The notes under the pieces are model-generated. The model did no database searches, had not been told where the DNA came from, and saw only the letters and a program-made list of their open reading frames with translations. A stretch of DNA of 64,000 nucleotides from Gemmobacter nectariphilus DSM 15620. GTDB lineage: Bacteria; Pseudomonadota; Alphaproteobacteria; Rhodobacterales; Rhodobacteraceae. Of the stretch, positions 1-8,310 are shown piece by piece (the first letter of the stretch is position 1; each line of letters begins with the position of its first letter). The stretch covers positions 1 through 64,000 of the forward strand of contig NZ_KE386949.1 of the NCBI RefSeq assembly GCF_000429765.1. The letters run 5' to 3'. The position numbers and the translations under genes were made by a program.

Positions 1-161
1 CCAGAACAACAAACAACCGAACCGACCCAATTCTCACCGGGCCAACTCGACCGTGCAGTCCACATTGTCAACCTCAACTTCCCATCAGGCTCGCACCCTC
101 CGTTCCGTCTCAGCTACCGTCCGTCCCGGTTCCTTCCGTCCCCGTCGTCTCGGTGAAGCGG

Positions 162-190
162 TTTCTAGTCAGACCAGCCGGGGGGCGCAA
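162..190 (-). promoter_or_regulatory. Strong sigma70-type promoter, rRNA-operon-like, leftward
   Basis: On the minus strand there is a -35 hexamer TTGCGC (185-190), a spacer of exactly 17 bases, and a -10 hexamer TAGAAA (162-167). The transcript would run leftward out of the window through about 160 bases with no credible minus-strand gene. The sequence past the -10, including a TTGACAATG stretch around 64-72, resembles the leader ahead of a Rhodobacterales 16S gene. I infer an rRNA operon beyond the edge but no rRNA is visible, so the assignment is tentative. Confidence 0.45.
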
Positions 191-273
191 GAGGAAAAAA
201 CACACCCCGTCATCTTTTTGTCGCCAACCCATGTTTCGTTGGAAATTTCAGCACCAACGCCCAACATCACACC

Positions 274-302
274 TGTGGATAAACCACCCAAACTGTGGAT
301 AA
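274..302. promoter_or_regulatory. Two perfect DnaA boxes
   Basis: TGTGGATAA, the complement of the consensus DnaA box TTATCCACA, occurs at 274-282 and again at 294-302 in the same orientation, 20 bases start to start, in a locally A+C-rich stretch. No replication gene lies nearby, so control of the flanking promoter is as likely as an origin function. The rest of 191-469 shows no gene: the short open frames there lack ribosome binding sites and recognisable products. Confidence 0.5.
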
Positions 303-334
303 CTCACAACAAACACCAAAAATACCCCAAAGCC

Positions 335-347
335 GGGCGAGTCGCCC
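335..347 (-). terminator. Possible terminator of the fliF-fliH-fliN-fliP operon
   Basis: A short GC-rich inverted repeat (GGGCGA at 335-340 and TCGCCC at 342-347) lies about 120 bases beyond the fliP stop. On the minus strand it is followed by a T-rich stretch at about 316-324. The hairpin is small and the T run is displaced, so this is only a plausible terminator. Confidence 0.25.
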
Positions 348-469
348 TGAAGAATCGCCATCCCCGCAAGGCCGTGTCCAGCGCGAGTCGCCGAATCCCG
401 TAGAAAGTGATCCCGGATTCGCCGACTACCGCTGCCCCGCCCCGCCCGGCATGTGACCGGCAGCCGCAA

Positions 470-1189
470 TCAGCTTCGCACCAGCGCGGTCGCAATCAAG
501 GTCCAGCCATCTGCAAGCACAAAGAACGCCAGCTTGAACGGCAGCGAGACCACCGCCGGCGGCACCATCATCATCCCCATCGACATCAGGATCGCGGCAA
601 CGACCAGGTCGATGATGAGGAAGGGCAAGAAGACGAGGAAGCCGATCTGGAAGGCATGTTCGATTTCGCTGAGCAGGAAGGATGGAACCAGCAGGGCCAG
701 CGGTGCCTCGGGTCCGATGGCGGGCGTCGGGTCGGGGCGCAGGGCCGCCAGTGCGGCAAAGGTATCTGGGTCCATGCGTGCGGACATGAAACGCCGGAAC
801 GGACCAAGCGCATTCACGAAGGCATCTTCCAGCGGCATTCGGCCTTCGGAAAACGGGCCTATGCCGGCCGTCCACGCCTCGGTCAGCACGGGATCCATCA
901 CAAACCAGGTCAGGAACAGCGCCAGCGTGATGATCAGCATGTTCGGCGGCGCTGCCTGAAGCCCGATCGCCTGCCGCAGGATCGACAGCACCGTCACCAT
1001 GAAGGGAAAACAGGTGATCATTACCGCCAGCCCCGGCACCAGGCTGAGCAGTGTGACCAGCGCCAGCAGCTGGACTGTGCGCGTCGTCAGCGACCCAGCT
1101 TCGCCCAGGGTCAGCGTGACCTCCTGTGCTGCGGCAGGGACCGCCAGCACCAGCAGCACCAGCGGCGCGGCGAGAAGCAGACGCCTCAC
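470..1189 (-). CDS. fliP: Flagellar type III export gate protein FliP
   Basis: FliP is a core subunit of the inner-membrane export gate that passes rod, hook and filament subunits out of the cell. The 239-residue product has the usual family length, a cleavable N-terminal signal peptide (about residues 1-21), several hydrophobic helices, and the conserved FliP stretches around PPNMLIITLALFLT and SEIEHAFQIGFLVFLPF. The start is GTG at 1189, overlapping the fliN stop by four bases, so translation is probably coupled. It is the last gene of the leftward fliF-fliH-fliN-fliP operon. Identity is secure. Confidence 0.95.
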   Translation of the reverse strand: MRRLLLAAPLVLLVLAVPAAAQEVTLTLGEAGSLTTRTVQLLALVTLLSLVPGLAVMITCFPFMVTVLSILRQAIGLQAAPPNMLIITLALFLTWFVMDPVLTEAWTAGIGPFSEGRMPLEDAFVNALGPFRRFMSARMDPDTFAALAALRPDPTPAIGPEAPLALLVPSFLLSEIEHAFQIGFLVFLPFLIIDLVVAAILMSMGMMMVPPAVVSLPFKLAFFVLADGWTLIATALVRS

Positions 1190-1464
1190 GATCCGCCACG
1201 CAGGTTGACAACCTCGGTCAGCCGCACCGCCAGCAGACCAGGCTGATCGCCCTCGGCCTCGTGCAGTTCCCCCCGCGCGATCAGCCGGTCGCCGATGTAC
1301 AGCTCGACCGGATCCTCGATCCGGCGATCCAGAGGCAGCACGGCATCGCGGCGCAGGCGCAGCAGATCGCGCACTTGCGGGCGGGCCTTGCCGACCGAAA
1401 CGGTAATCTCGATCGGAACCTGATCGAACGGATGCGCGCCGCTTGCGCCCGGCATCTCATCCAT
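1186..1464 (-). CDS. fliN: Flagellar motor switch protein FliN
   Basis: FliN forms the lower part of the C ring, where it takes part in switching and in docking FliH with the export apparatus. The 92-residue product consists almost only of the C-terminal SpoA (surface presentation of antigens) fold, with PIEITVSVGKA, the hydrophobic L-RLRRDAVLPLD segment and a final LAVRLTEVV. I chose ATG 1464, not an in-frame start at 1503, because AAGGAG sits seven bases upstream. It overlaps the end of fliH by eight bases and couples to fliP by a GTGA overlap. fliM is not in this window. Confidence 0.9.
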   Translation of the reverse strand: MDEMPGASGAHPFDQVPIEITVSVGKARPQVRDLLRLRRDAVLPLDRRIEDPVELYIGDRLIARGELHEAEGDQPGLLAVRLTEVVNLRGGS

Positions 1465-2053
1465 GGCGATACTCCTTTGCGGAAAGGGTGAAGAAATCAT
1501 CAAGCGCGGTGCGGATCGTGCTCAGCGCGGCGTCGATATCGACCCGCGTCTCGGTCTCGCCCAGCGAGAGCCAGATCTGCCCGGGCTGCAACGCCGGATC
1601 CTCCTGGACCACCAGCGGGAACCCCGGCGACGGGCCGATCAACGCCTCGACCTGCTGGCGCGAGGCCGGATGCAGCAACAGTCTGACCGGCGCATCGGCG
1701 ACCAGGTCGGCATAGGGGGCCAGGGCCTCGGCCACCAGATGCGGCAAGGCCGCTTGGGCAATCTCGGGCAGCAGGCGGGCCGACACATCGGCCAGGAGCG
1801 GCCCCAGCGCCCGAAGGACATGGCTGCGCGCGTCGTGATAGCTGAAGGCCAGCGCTTGCAGATTGCGGGCGATTTCGGCGCGCAATTCGGACTCGGCATC
1901 GGCCTGAGCGGCCACGGCATCATCCCAACCAGCGCGGTAGCCGGCATCGAACCCTGCCAGATGCGCCTCGCTGGCATCGCCCGCCTCGGGATTTGCGGCA
2001 GGCGCCTCGGGGGCGCCAGATGCGCCGCCGAATTCCTCAAGCGTCAGGGCCAT
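1457..2053 (-). CDS. fliH: FliH-like flagellar assembly protein (FliI ATPase regulator)
   Basis: The 198-residue protein has an acidic, Ala/Pro-rich N-terminus, a central helical segment with the GFDAGYRAGWDDA glycine-repeat pattern (about residues 34-46) typical of FliH/YscL proteins, and a globular C-terminal part. In the family, FliH dimers hold the FliI ATPase and deliver it to FliN and FlhA. It lies between fliF and fliN, with an ATGA overlap to the fliF stop. Sequence conservation in FliH is low, so the name relies on length, repeat pattern and operon position. Confidence 0.8.
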   Translation of the reverse strand: MALTLEEFGGASGAPEAPAANPEAGDASEAHLAGFDAGYRAGWDDAVAAQADAESELRAEIARNLQALAFSYHDARSHVLRALGPLLADVSARLLPEIAQAALPHLVAEALAPYADLVADAPVRLLLHPASRQQVEALIGPSPGFPLVVQEDPALQPGQIWLSLGETETRVDIDAALSTIRTALDDFFTLSAKEYRHG

Positions 2054-3618
2054 CAGCGGGTCTCCTCGCGTTCATCCATCCAGCTGCGCAAAATCTCGAC
2101 CGATTCGGCCTGGCGCTCGCTGATCAGGCGGCGCAACCGCTCGACCGGATCGGGCGGGGGCTCGGCCTCGGCGCGCGGCGAGACGATCGACATTGCCGGC
2201 ATGTCGGCGCCGTCGTCGATCTCGCCGGTCAGGACGGGAAGCCCCGAGGGGCCGCTGGCCGGCGGCAGCGACAGGGGCATCGGCTCCGGGCGCGAGGGGC
2301 GCAGCAACGGGCGCAGGACAAACAGGCCCAGCGCCAGCACCACCGCCGCGATAACCGTCAGCTGGATCAGCGCCATCGGGTCGATCTGCGACAGCCAGGC
2401 AACCGCAGCGGCAGGCTCGCCCCCCGGCAAGGGTTCGAATTGCATCGACTTGATCGTGATCACATCGCCGCGCGCCTCGTCGAACCCGACGGCCGAGGCA
2501 ACCAGTTCGCGCAGATCGGCCAGTTCCTGATCGCTGCGCGGCTGCCAGCCACCATCGGCCGTCCGCTCGCCGTCAACCAGAACCGCGACCGTCAGCCGCC
2601 GCACCCCGCCGGGGGTGCGCAAGACCTCGCGCGCCATCTCGGAGATTTCGTAGTTGACCCGCTCGCGCGTCTCGGCGCCCTGGCTGCGGCTGCCCTCGCC
2701 TTGCGCCGCATCGCCTTCGGGCAGGTTCGAGGCCACCGTCACCCCGGGCGGCGCGCCACTGGCAGAGCTGGTCCGCTCTTCGGTTTCAGAGGAAACCACC
2801 ACCCTGCCCTGCGGATCGAACCGCCGCTCGGTGATGGATTCGCGCTCGGTCACCACATCGACCGACAACTCGACCAGCGCCCGCCCCTGCCCAACCCGCG
2901 CCGCCAGAAGCCGTTCGACCGACCGCTTCAAATCCTCGGTCCGCCCATCGGCCGGGCCGCGCATGTCGGCCGCCTGCGGCACAAGGCCCGTTGCCGAATC
3001 GATGACCGACACATCCTCGGGCGTCATGCCTGCGATGGCCGAGGCAACCAGATGCCGGATCGCCTGGGCCTGCGCAGGCGTCAGCGCGCCGGACAAGGTG
3101 GTCACCGTGACCGCTGCGGTGGCCCGCTGATCGCGCCGGAACGGCTGAGAGGCGGGCACCGCAAGGTGCACGCGCGCCGTGCGCACGAACGGACTGGTCG
3201 AGATGGTTCGCGCCAGCTCGCCTTCCTTGGCGCGCAGATAGGCCGCATCGAACATCTGCGAGGTGGTGCCAAAGCCCGAAAGCTGGTCCAGCAGCTCATA
3301 ACCCGCGCCGCCGCTGGCCGGCAGCCCGTCAGCCGCCAGCGCCATGCGCAGCTGATCGCGCTGATCGCCGGGAACCCAGATCGAATCGCCGCGCACCTCA
3401 TAGGGGATGCCGCGCTGGTCCAGCGACCGCACGACGTCACCGGCGGGCGCGGGTTCCAGTCCGGCATACAGCAGCGCCATCGACGGCGAGGCCGCGACCC
3501 GCGCCAGCGCCAGAATCGCCGCGAACATCGCCAGCGTTGCCACAACGACGACGACCCGTCGCCGAAGGTCCAGCATGGACCAGAAGGAAAGCACCTGTTG
3601 CACCGGATTCTCCGCCAT
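2053..3618 (-). CDS. fliF: Flagellar MS-ring protein FliF
   Basis: FliF builds the MS ring in the inner membrane, the base on which rod, export gate and C ring assemble. The 521-residue product shows a first membrane helix (about 22-40), a periplasmic YscJ/FliF ring-building region that includes VRTARVHLAVP, a second membrane helix (about 415-440), and a cytoplasmic tail with an acidic terminus suited to FliG binding. I place the start at ATG 3618 (MAENPVQQ) because the upstream extension to 3732 is not FliF-like and runs into the divergent promoter region. First gene of the leftward operon. Confidence 0.93.
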   Translation of the reverse strand: MAENPVQQVLSFWSMLDLRRRVVVVVATLAMFAAILALARVAASPSMALLYAGLEPAPAGDVVRSLDQRGIPYEVRGDSIWVPGDQRDQLRMALAADGLPASGGAGYELLDQLSGFGTTSQMFDAAYLRAKEGELARTISTSPFVRTARVHLAVPASQPFRRDQRATAAVTVTTLSGALTPAQAQAIRHLVASAIAGMTPEDVSVIDSATGLVPQAADMRGPADGRTEDLKRSVERLLAARVGQGRALVELSVDVVTERESITERRFDPQGRVVVSSETEERTSSASGAPPGVTVASNLPEGDAAQGEGSRSQGAETRERVNYEISEMAREVLRTPGGVRRLTVAVLVDGERTADGGWQPRSDQELADLRELVASAVGFDEARGDVITIKSMQFEPLPGGEPAAAVAWLSQIDPMALIQLTVIAAVVLALGLFVLRPLLRPSRPEPMPLSLPPASGPSGLPVLTGEIDDGADMPAMSIVSPRAEAEPPPDPVERLRRLISERQAESVEILRSWMDEREETR

Positions 3619-3656
3619 CGGCTTCTGCCTGATGTCCGATGCTTCCCAGATCGGGC

Positions 3657-3671
3657 TTAACAATCGGTTAG
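3657..3671. promoter_or_regulatory. CtrA-like binding site between fliF and fliL
   Basis: TTAA (3657-3660), seven bases, then TTAG (3668-3671) matches the CtrA full site TTAA-N7-TTAA with one mismatch. It lies in the 95-base gap between divergent fliF and fliL, where it could serve both operons. CtrA control of flagellar genes is established in Alphaproteobacteria including Rhodobacterales; binding here is inferred. Confidence 0.5.
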
Positions 3672-3713
3672 TGACCGACGGGATATACCGTTCCCCATAG
3701 AACGGAGGCCAAG

Positions 3714-4190
3714 ATGGCAGATATCGCTGCACCGCAAGACCCCCCCAAGTCCGGCAAGAAGGGCGGCAAAGCCCTGATACTTGGCGTTTTTCTGGCCATT
3801 CTTGCAGGGGGCGGCTCGTTCTATGCGGCCTGGTCGGGACTGATTCCCGACTTTCGCGCGCCGTCTCATGCGCCGGTTGGCGATCTGCCGGACATCGCCT
3901 TCGTGCCGCTTGATCCGATCATCGTCAGCCTGCCCGGCAAGGGGCAGGTGCGTCACCTGCGCTTTGCCGCGCAGATGGAGGTTGAAAGCGCCTATCGCAC
4001 CGAAGTCGAACATCTGCGCCCGCGCGTTCTGGACCTGATGAACGGCTATCTGCGCGCGATCACGGCTGCCGAACTGGAAGAACAGGCCGCGCTGATCCGG
4101 CTGCGGGCCCAGATGCTGCGGCGCATCCAGATCGTCACCGGCGAAGGGCGCGTGCGCGATCTGCTCATCACCGAATTCGTCATCAACTGA
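3714..4190 (+). CDS. fliL: Flagellar basal-body-associated protein FliL
   Basis: FliL is a single-pass inner-membrane protein that surrounds or stabilises the stator. This 158-residue copy has a short charged cytoplasmic N-terminus, one membrane helix (about 19-40), and a periplasmic domain ending in VRDLLITEFVIN, the usual FliL C-terminus. GGAGG lies seven bases before ATG 3714. It heads the rightward operon containing motE and motA. A second FliL-family gene lies at 13294. Confidence 0.88.
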   Translation: MADIAAPQDPPKSGKKGGKALILGVFLAILAGGGSFYAAWSGLIPDFRAPSHAPVGDLPDIAFVPLDPIIVSLPGKGQVRHLRFAAQMEVESAYRTEVEHLRPRVLDLMNGYLRAITAAELEEQAALIRLRAQMLRRIQIVTGEGRVRDLLITEFVIN

Positions 4191-4202
4191 AGGAGTGACA
4201 GG

Positions 4203-4574
4203 ATGGAACTGATTGCCGATGTGCTGCTGGCCTCGGGGGCTTTCGGGGCGGCCATCTACTGCTTCGTGCTCCAGCGTCGCCTGAAAAAGTTCACGCAGCT
4301 TGAAAATGGCATGGGCGGCGCCATCGCGGTGCTTTCGGCCCAGGTCGATGACCTGTCGCGCGCCCTTGGCGCGGCGCAGGGCGCCGCCAGCCTGTCCACC
4401 GAGCGGCTGGAAGAGCTGACGACACGGGCCGACACCACGGCAACGCGGCTGGAACTGCTGGTCTCGTCGCTACATGACCTGCCCGAGGCCGAGGGCCGGG
4501 CCGATCTTCCCGCCGAACGCCGGATGCGGGTTGTCCGCACGCGCTCTCGGCGCGAGCCGGAGGTCGCACAATGA
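4203..4574 (+). CDS. Flagellar-locus membrane-anchored coiled-coil protein, unnamed
   Basis: The 123-residue protein has one N-terminal membrane helix (about 5-22), then a helical, heptad-like region (about 28-95) rich in Leu, Ala, Glu and Arg, and a basic tail. It sits between fliL and motE and overlaps motE by ATGA. Proteins of this shape and position are found in alphaproteobacterial flagellar loci and may be the DUF6468 family, but I cannot confirm that. A structural or stator-associated role is inferred from context only. Confidence 0.65.
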   Translation: MELIADVLLASGAFGAAIYCFVLQRRLKKFTQLENGMGGAIAVLSAQVDDLSRALGAAQGAASLSTERLEELTTRADTTATRLELLVSSLHDLPEAEGRADLPAERRMRVVRTRSRREPEVAQ

Positions 4575-5134
4575 AGGTGCGTCGCCGTGGACCCGTGCGC
4601 GGGGTGCTGTTCTTTCTGTCGGGGCTGATGGTCGCCTCGGGCATCATTCGCGTCGGTCTTGGCGTAACCGAGGCGCAGGCAGTCCCGGCCCCCGCTGCGG
4701 CCAGCGCCCCGCCGATGCAATGCGATCCACCGCCCCGCGCGCTGGCCGAGGCCCTGCGCCAGCGCGAAGAGCGGGTCACGACCCGCGAAGCCGCCCTTGA
4801 GGAACGGCTCGCGGCGCTTGCCCTTGCAGATCAGGCAGTGTCTGCACGGCTGCAACAACTCGAGGCGGCCGAGCAAAGCCTGTCTGCGACCCTTGCCCGC
4901 GCCGATGGCGCGGCCGAGGGCGATCTTACCCGGCTGACCGCAGTCTACGAATCGATGAAGCCCAAGGACGCCGCAGCCCTGTTCGCCGCGATGGCGCCAG
5001 AATTCGCCGCAGGCTTCCTGGGCCGGATGCGGCCCGAGGCGGCAGCGGCCGTCCTGTCGGGAATGCCCTCTGACACCGCCTATGCAGTGTCGGTGCTGCT
5101 CGCCGGCCGCAATGCGCGGGCGCCGACCGAATAA
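4571..5134 (+). CDS. motE: MotE-like motility protein with MgtE N-terminal-like domain
   Basis: The 187-residue product has an N-terminal membrane helix or uncleaved signal (about 8-28), a periplasmic coiled coil (about 55-110) and a C-terminal MgtE-N-like helical repeat around KPKDAAALFAAM and LGRMRPEAAAAVLSGM. In rhizobia MotE acts as a periplasmic chaperone of MotC, and MotE-like proteins accompany motA in many Alphaproteobacteria. It overlaps the preceding gene by four bases and lies 64 bases before motA. TTAACC, a CtrA half-site, occurs at 5147-5152 in that gap. Confidence 0.75.
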   Translation: MKVRRRGPVRGVLFFLSGLMVASGIIRVGLGVTEAQAVPAPAAASAPPMQCDPPPRALAEALRQREERVTTREAALEERLAALALADQAVSARLQQLEAAEQSLSATLARADGAAEGDLTRLTAVYESMKPKDAAALFAAMAPEFAAGFLGRMRPEAAAAVLSGMPSDTAYAVSVLLAGRNARAPTE

Positions 5135-5198
5135 GGCGACGGATTGTTAACCCCGCGCTGCCAGGCTGACCCAGGGATTCGGAACGGAGAGACGTAAA

Positions 5199-6068
5199 AT
5201 GATCGGAATCATCGGCATCGCCGTGATCTTCGTCATGGTTTTCGGCGGTTACCTGGCTGCTGGCGGCAAGATGGGGATCATCATGAAATCCCTGCCGTTC
5301 GAGTTGATGATGATTGGCGGCGCGGCCATCGGTGCCTTCCTGCTGGCCAATGACGGCAGTTCGGCCAAGGCAACGATCCGTGACATCGGCAAGGTGTTCA
5401 AGGGGCCGAAATGGAAGCCCGCCGATTACCGCGATCTTCTTTGCCTGCTGTTCGAGCTGATCCGCATCGCCCGCGACAACCCCGTCGCGCTGGAAGAACA
5501 TATCGAGAATCCAAAGGACTCAGCGATCTTTTCCCGCTACCCCCGCATCCAGCATGACCATGAAGCGGTCGATCTGATCTCGGACACGCTGCGCGCCGCA
5601 TCGATGAATTATGACGATCCCCATCAGGTCGAGGAAGTGCTGGACAAGCGGATGGAGGCATCTTTGCATCACGCGCTGCACCCCAGTCATGCCTTGCAGA
5701 CCATGGCGGACGGCCTGCCCGCGCTGGGGATCGTCGCGGCGGTTCTTGGGGTGATCAAGACCATGGGGTCGATCGACCAGCCGCCTGAAATCCTTGGAAA
5801 GATGATTGGCGGGGCGCTGGTTGGCACCTTTCTGGGCGTGTTCCTTGCCTATGGCATCGTCGGCCCCTTCGCCGCCAAGGTGAAGGCCGCCGTAGAGGAA
5901 GACCAGCATTTCTACAGCCTGATCCGCGAGGTTCTGATCGCGAATCTTCACCGCCATGCCGCCAACATCTGCATCGAGGTGGGCCGCCAGAACACCCCGC
6001 ATCATGTCCGCCCCAGCTTTGGCGATCTCGAAGAGGCGTTGCGCGCCCTCAAGCAGGAGGCTGCCTGA
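5199..6068 (+). CDS. motA: Flagellar stator protein MotA
   Basis: MotA with MotB forms the ion-conducting stator that drives rotation. The 289-residue sequence shows two N-terminal membrane helices, the cytoplasmic loop with Arg and Glu residues that contacts FliG, and two C-terminal helices (PALGIVAAVLGVIKTMG and GALVGTFLGVFLAYGIVGPFA). CGGAG precedes the start by about ten bases. motB does not follow, which is unusual for a motA operon, and is not elsewhere in the window. Confidence 0.95.
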   Translation: MIGIIGIAVIFVMVFGGYLAAGGKMGIIMKSLPFELMMIGGAAIGAFLLANDGSSAKATIRDIGKVFKGPKWKPADYRDLLCLLFELIRIARDNPVALEEHIENPKDSAIFSRYPRIQHDHEAVDLISDTLRAASMNYDDPHQVEEVLDKRMEASLHHALHPSHALQTMADGLPALGIVAAVLGVIKTMGSIDQPPEILGKMIGGALVGTFLGVFLAYGIVGPFAAKVKAAVEEDQHFYSLIREVLIANLHRHAANICIEVGRQNTPHHVRPSFGDLEEALRALKQEAA

Positions 6069-6069
6069 C

Positions 6070-8235
6070 ATGCTGCGGCTGATCCTGCTGGTCTGGCTCG
6101 CCCTTGGCGCAAGCGCGGCGGCGCAGGTCGTCACCGTCCGCTCCGGGGAACATGATGGGTTCACCCGGCTCGTGCTCACCTTTCCCGAACCCGGCGGCTG
6201 GGATCTGGGCCGTACGGGCGACGGTTATGCCTTTCGGGCTCGGGCATCGCGCTGGCGCTATGATATCTCTACCGTATTCGACCTGATCCCGCGTGACCGC
6301 CTGTCGGCACTATGGGTCGACCCCGAAAGCGGTGCCCTTAGAATGGGCCTCGGCTGCGACTGCCATGCCATCGCGACGCCGTTCCGTGCCGGCATCGTGG
6401 TGGTTGACATCAAGCCCGGCCCAGCCCCCGAAAACTCCCCTTACGAGCAGGCCATCGCAAATGCGGGCGCAAGCATGCCCCCGGTTGCGGCACCAGCGAC
6501 ACTGCGTCCGCGCCAGCGTCCAGGCGACTTCCTGCCGCCAGTGCCAGCACCAGTGCCCACCGTCATGATCCGGCCCGAAACCCGGCTGCCCGCGCTGCGG
6601 CTCCCCGATGCCAGGGCAGCCGATCTCCAGGCGCGCCTGCTGCGCGAACTGTCCCGCGGGATAGCAGCCGGTGCGCTGGAGCCCAGCGCCTCGCCGATCC
6701 GCGTGCCGACTGAACCGGACAGCTCGGGCCCACGACTGTTGCCCGTCCCGAGCGAGCCAGCAGCGCCTGCAACCCATCTGCGCCTGCACTCGGCCCAGGG
6801 CGGCCCCGAAGAGGCCCTCTCGGACAGCGGGCAGACGTGCATTTCCGATGATCGACTTGATGTTCCGGCCTGGGGCAACGACCAACCGCCTGCCGTGCAA
6901 ATCGCGTCGGCCCGTGCCCGGCTGCTTGGCGAATTCGACAAGCCCGATCCAGACAAGGTGATCGGGCTGGCACGGCTTTACATCCACCTCGGGTTTGGCG
7001 CTGAAGCGCAGGCTGAACTGAGGGCCTGGTCGCCGGTCGGGTCGGACGTCCCGCTCTTGACCAGTCTTGCCGCGATCGTCGACGGTCGGCATGCCACCAC
7101 CATTTTCGACGGCATGCACGGATGCAATGGTCGTGCGGCGCTCTGGTCGGTGCTGGCCAGTTCGGCCCTGCCGGATCCAGCCCAAACCGACCGCGCTGCC
7201 GTAGTGCGCGCCTTTTCCGAGCTGCCACTAGGCTTGCGCCGTCAGGTCGGCGTGCCCTTGGCCGACCGCCTTCTTGCTGCGGGCATGACGGATGACGCCC
7301 AATCGGTCAGGGACGGGATCGGACGCGCAATCGAACGCCCCGACGAAACGCTCGCAATCCTGGACGCCGGGCTGCACCTGCGCTCCGGTGAACCGGAGGC
7401 CGCAGAAAAGGAACTCGACCATGTGGTTGGCAACGATGGCCCGATGGCCGCGCGTGCGCTTGCCGCCCTGGTGGAAAGCCAGATCGCGCGCGGGGTTGCT
7501 CCGGATGCCGCGCAGATTCTGCAACTCGACTCGATGCTGCATGAACAGCGTGGCAGCGTGGATGAGCCTGCGCTGCGACGGGCGCTGGCCAAGGCGCTTG
7601 TCCTTGACGGGCAGGCAACGCGGGCCCTTGGGCAACTTGCGGCCGCAGATCCCACCATCGTTCCCTCTTTGTGGGAGCTCCTCGCCAAGAATGGCGACGA
7701 CATGTCGGTGGCCGAACAGGCGGCCTCGGCCGGCGATACCGCGCGTGATCTGCCGGCCCCGATCCGGCGAACGGTCGCAAGGCGCCTGATCGATGCAGGG
7801 TTTCCGGGTCTTGCATCGAACTGGCTGACTGGCCTTACGGACGATGCTTCGGTGCTCTTGCAGGCCCATGCCGCGCTGGCCACTCGCGATGCCCGCGCCA
7901 GCTTGCGCAGTCTTGCCGGGCATACCGGGACCGAGGCGGAAAGCCTGCGGGCGCGGGCGCTTGAGCAACTGGGCGATCTGCCGACAGCCCATGCCGCATG
8001 GATCGCCGCCGGCAACCAGACCGAGGCAGAGCGCACCTTGCGCCTGGCGGGCCGCTGGTCAGAACTGGGCCCGGCCGATCCACAAATCGCCCCCCTGCTC
8101 GCCGCGCAAACGACAGTCGAAGACGGTGCCGATACAGCCCCGGGTCAACTGGCGCGCACCCGGCAGTTGCTGGATTCCAGCGGTGCCACGCGCTCGGCGA
8201 TTGGCGCGCTCTTGGCCGCGCGCGAAGTTCCCTGA
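6070..8235 (+). CDS. Large periplasmic protein of the flagellar locus, AMIN-like N-terminus plus helical repeats
   Basis: The 721-residue product starts with a signal peptide (about 1-19), followed by a beta-rich region of about 100 residues that looks AMIN-like (VVTVRSGEHDGFTRLVLTF) and contains a Cys-x-Cys pair. A Pro-rich linker and a long Ala/Leu-rich helical, TPR-like region follow. I start it at ATG 6070, one base after the motA stop codon, instead of a longer upstream frame that overlaps motA. Position between motA and a lytic transglycosylase suggests a periplasmic role in stator or rod assembly, perhaps the job MotC has in rhizobia, but no homology to MotC is visible. Confidence 0.7.
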   Translation: MLRLILLVWLALGASAAAQVVTVRSGEHDGFTRLVLTFPEPGGWDLGRTGDGYAFRARASRWRYDISTVFDLIPRDRLSALWVDPESGALRMGLGCDCHAIATPFRAGIVVVDIKPGPAPENSPYEQAIANAGASMPPVAAPATLRPRQRPGDFLPPVPAPVPTVMIRPETRLPALRLPDARAADLQARLLRELSRGIAAGALEPSASPIRVPTEPDSSGPRLLPVPSEPAAPATHLRLHSAQGGPEEALSDSGQTCISDDRLDVPAWGNDQPPAVQIASARARLLGEFDKPDPDKVIGLARLYIHLGFGAEAQAELRAWSPVGSDVPLLTSLAAIVDGRHATTIFDGMHGCNGRAALWSVLASSALPDPAQTDRAAVVRAFSELPLGLRRQVGVPLADRLLAAGMTDDAQSVRDGIGRAIERPDETLAILDAGLHLRSGEPEAAEKELDHVVGNDGPMAARALAALVESQIARGVAPDAAQILQLDSMLHEQRGSVDEPALRRALAKALVLDGQATRALGQLAAADPTIVPSLWELLAKNGDDMSVAEQAASAGDTARDLPAPIRRTVARRLIDAGFPGLASNWLTGLTDDASVLLQAHAALATRDARASLRSLAGHTGTEAESLRARALEQLGDLPTAHAAWIAAGNQTEAERTLRLAGRWSELGPADPQIAPLLAAQTTVEDGADTAPGQLARTRQLLDSSGATRSAIGALLAAREVP

Positions 8236-8310
8236 CGGCGTCAACCAATTCTCAACCAGTTCGCGTCAAAACGCAGATCAGGCAGAATGCCGGAACATGA
8301 GGATCAGGTA

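Noticed and set aside
53-403. A 116-codon frame in the left gap
   Set aside because: No ribosome site, no family, and it covers the promoter and DnaA boxes.
1993-3660. A 555-codon plus-strand frame opposite fliF
   Set aside because: Composition of an antisense shadow; fliF on the other strand has full family features.
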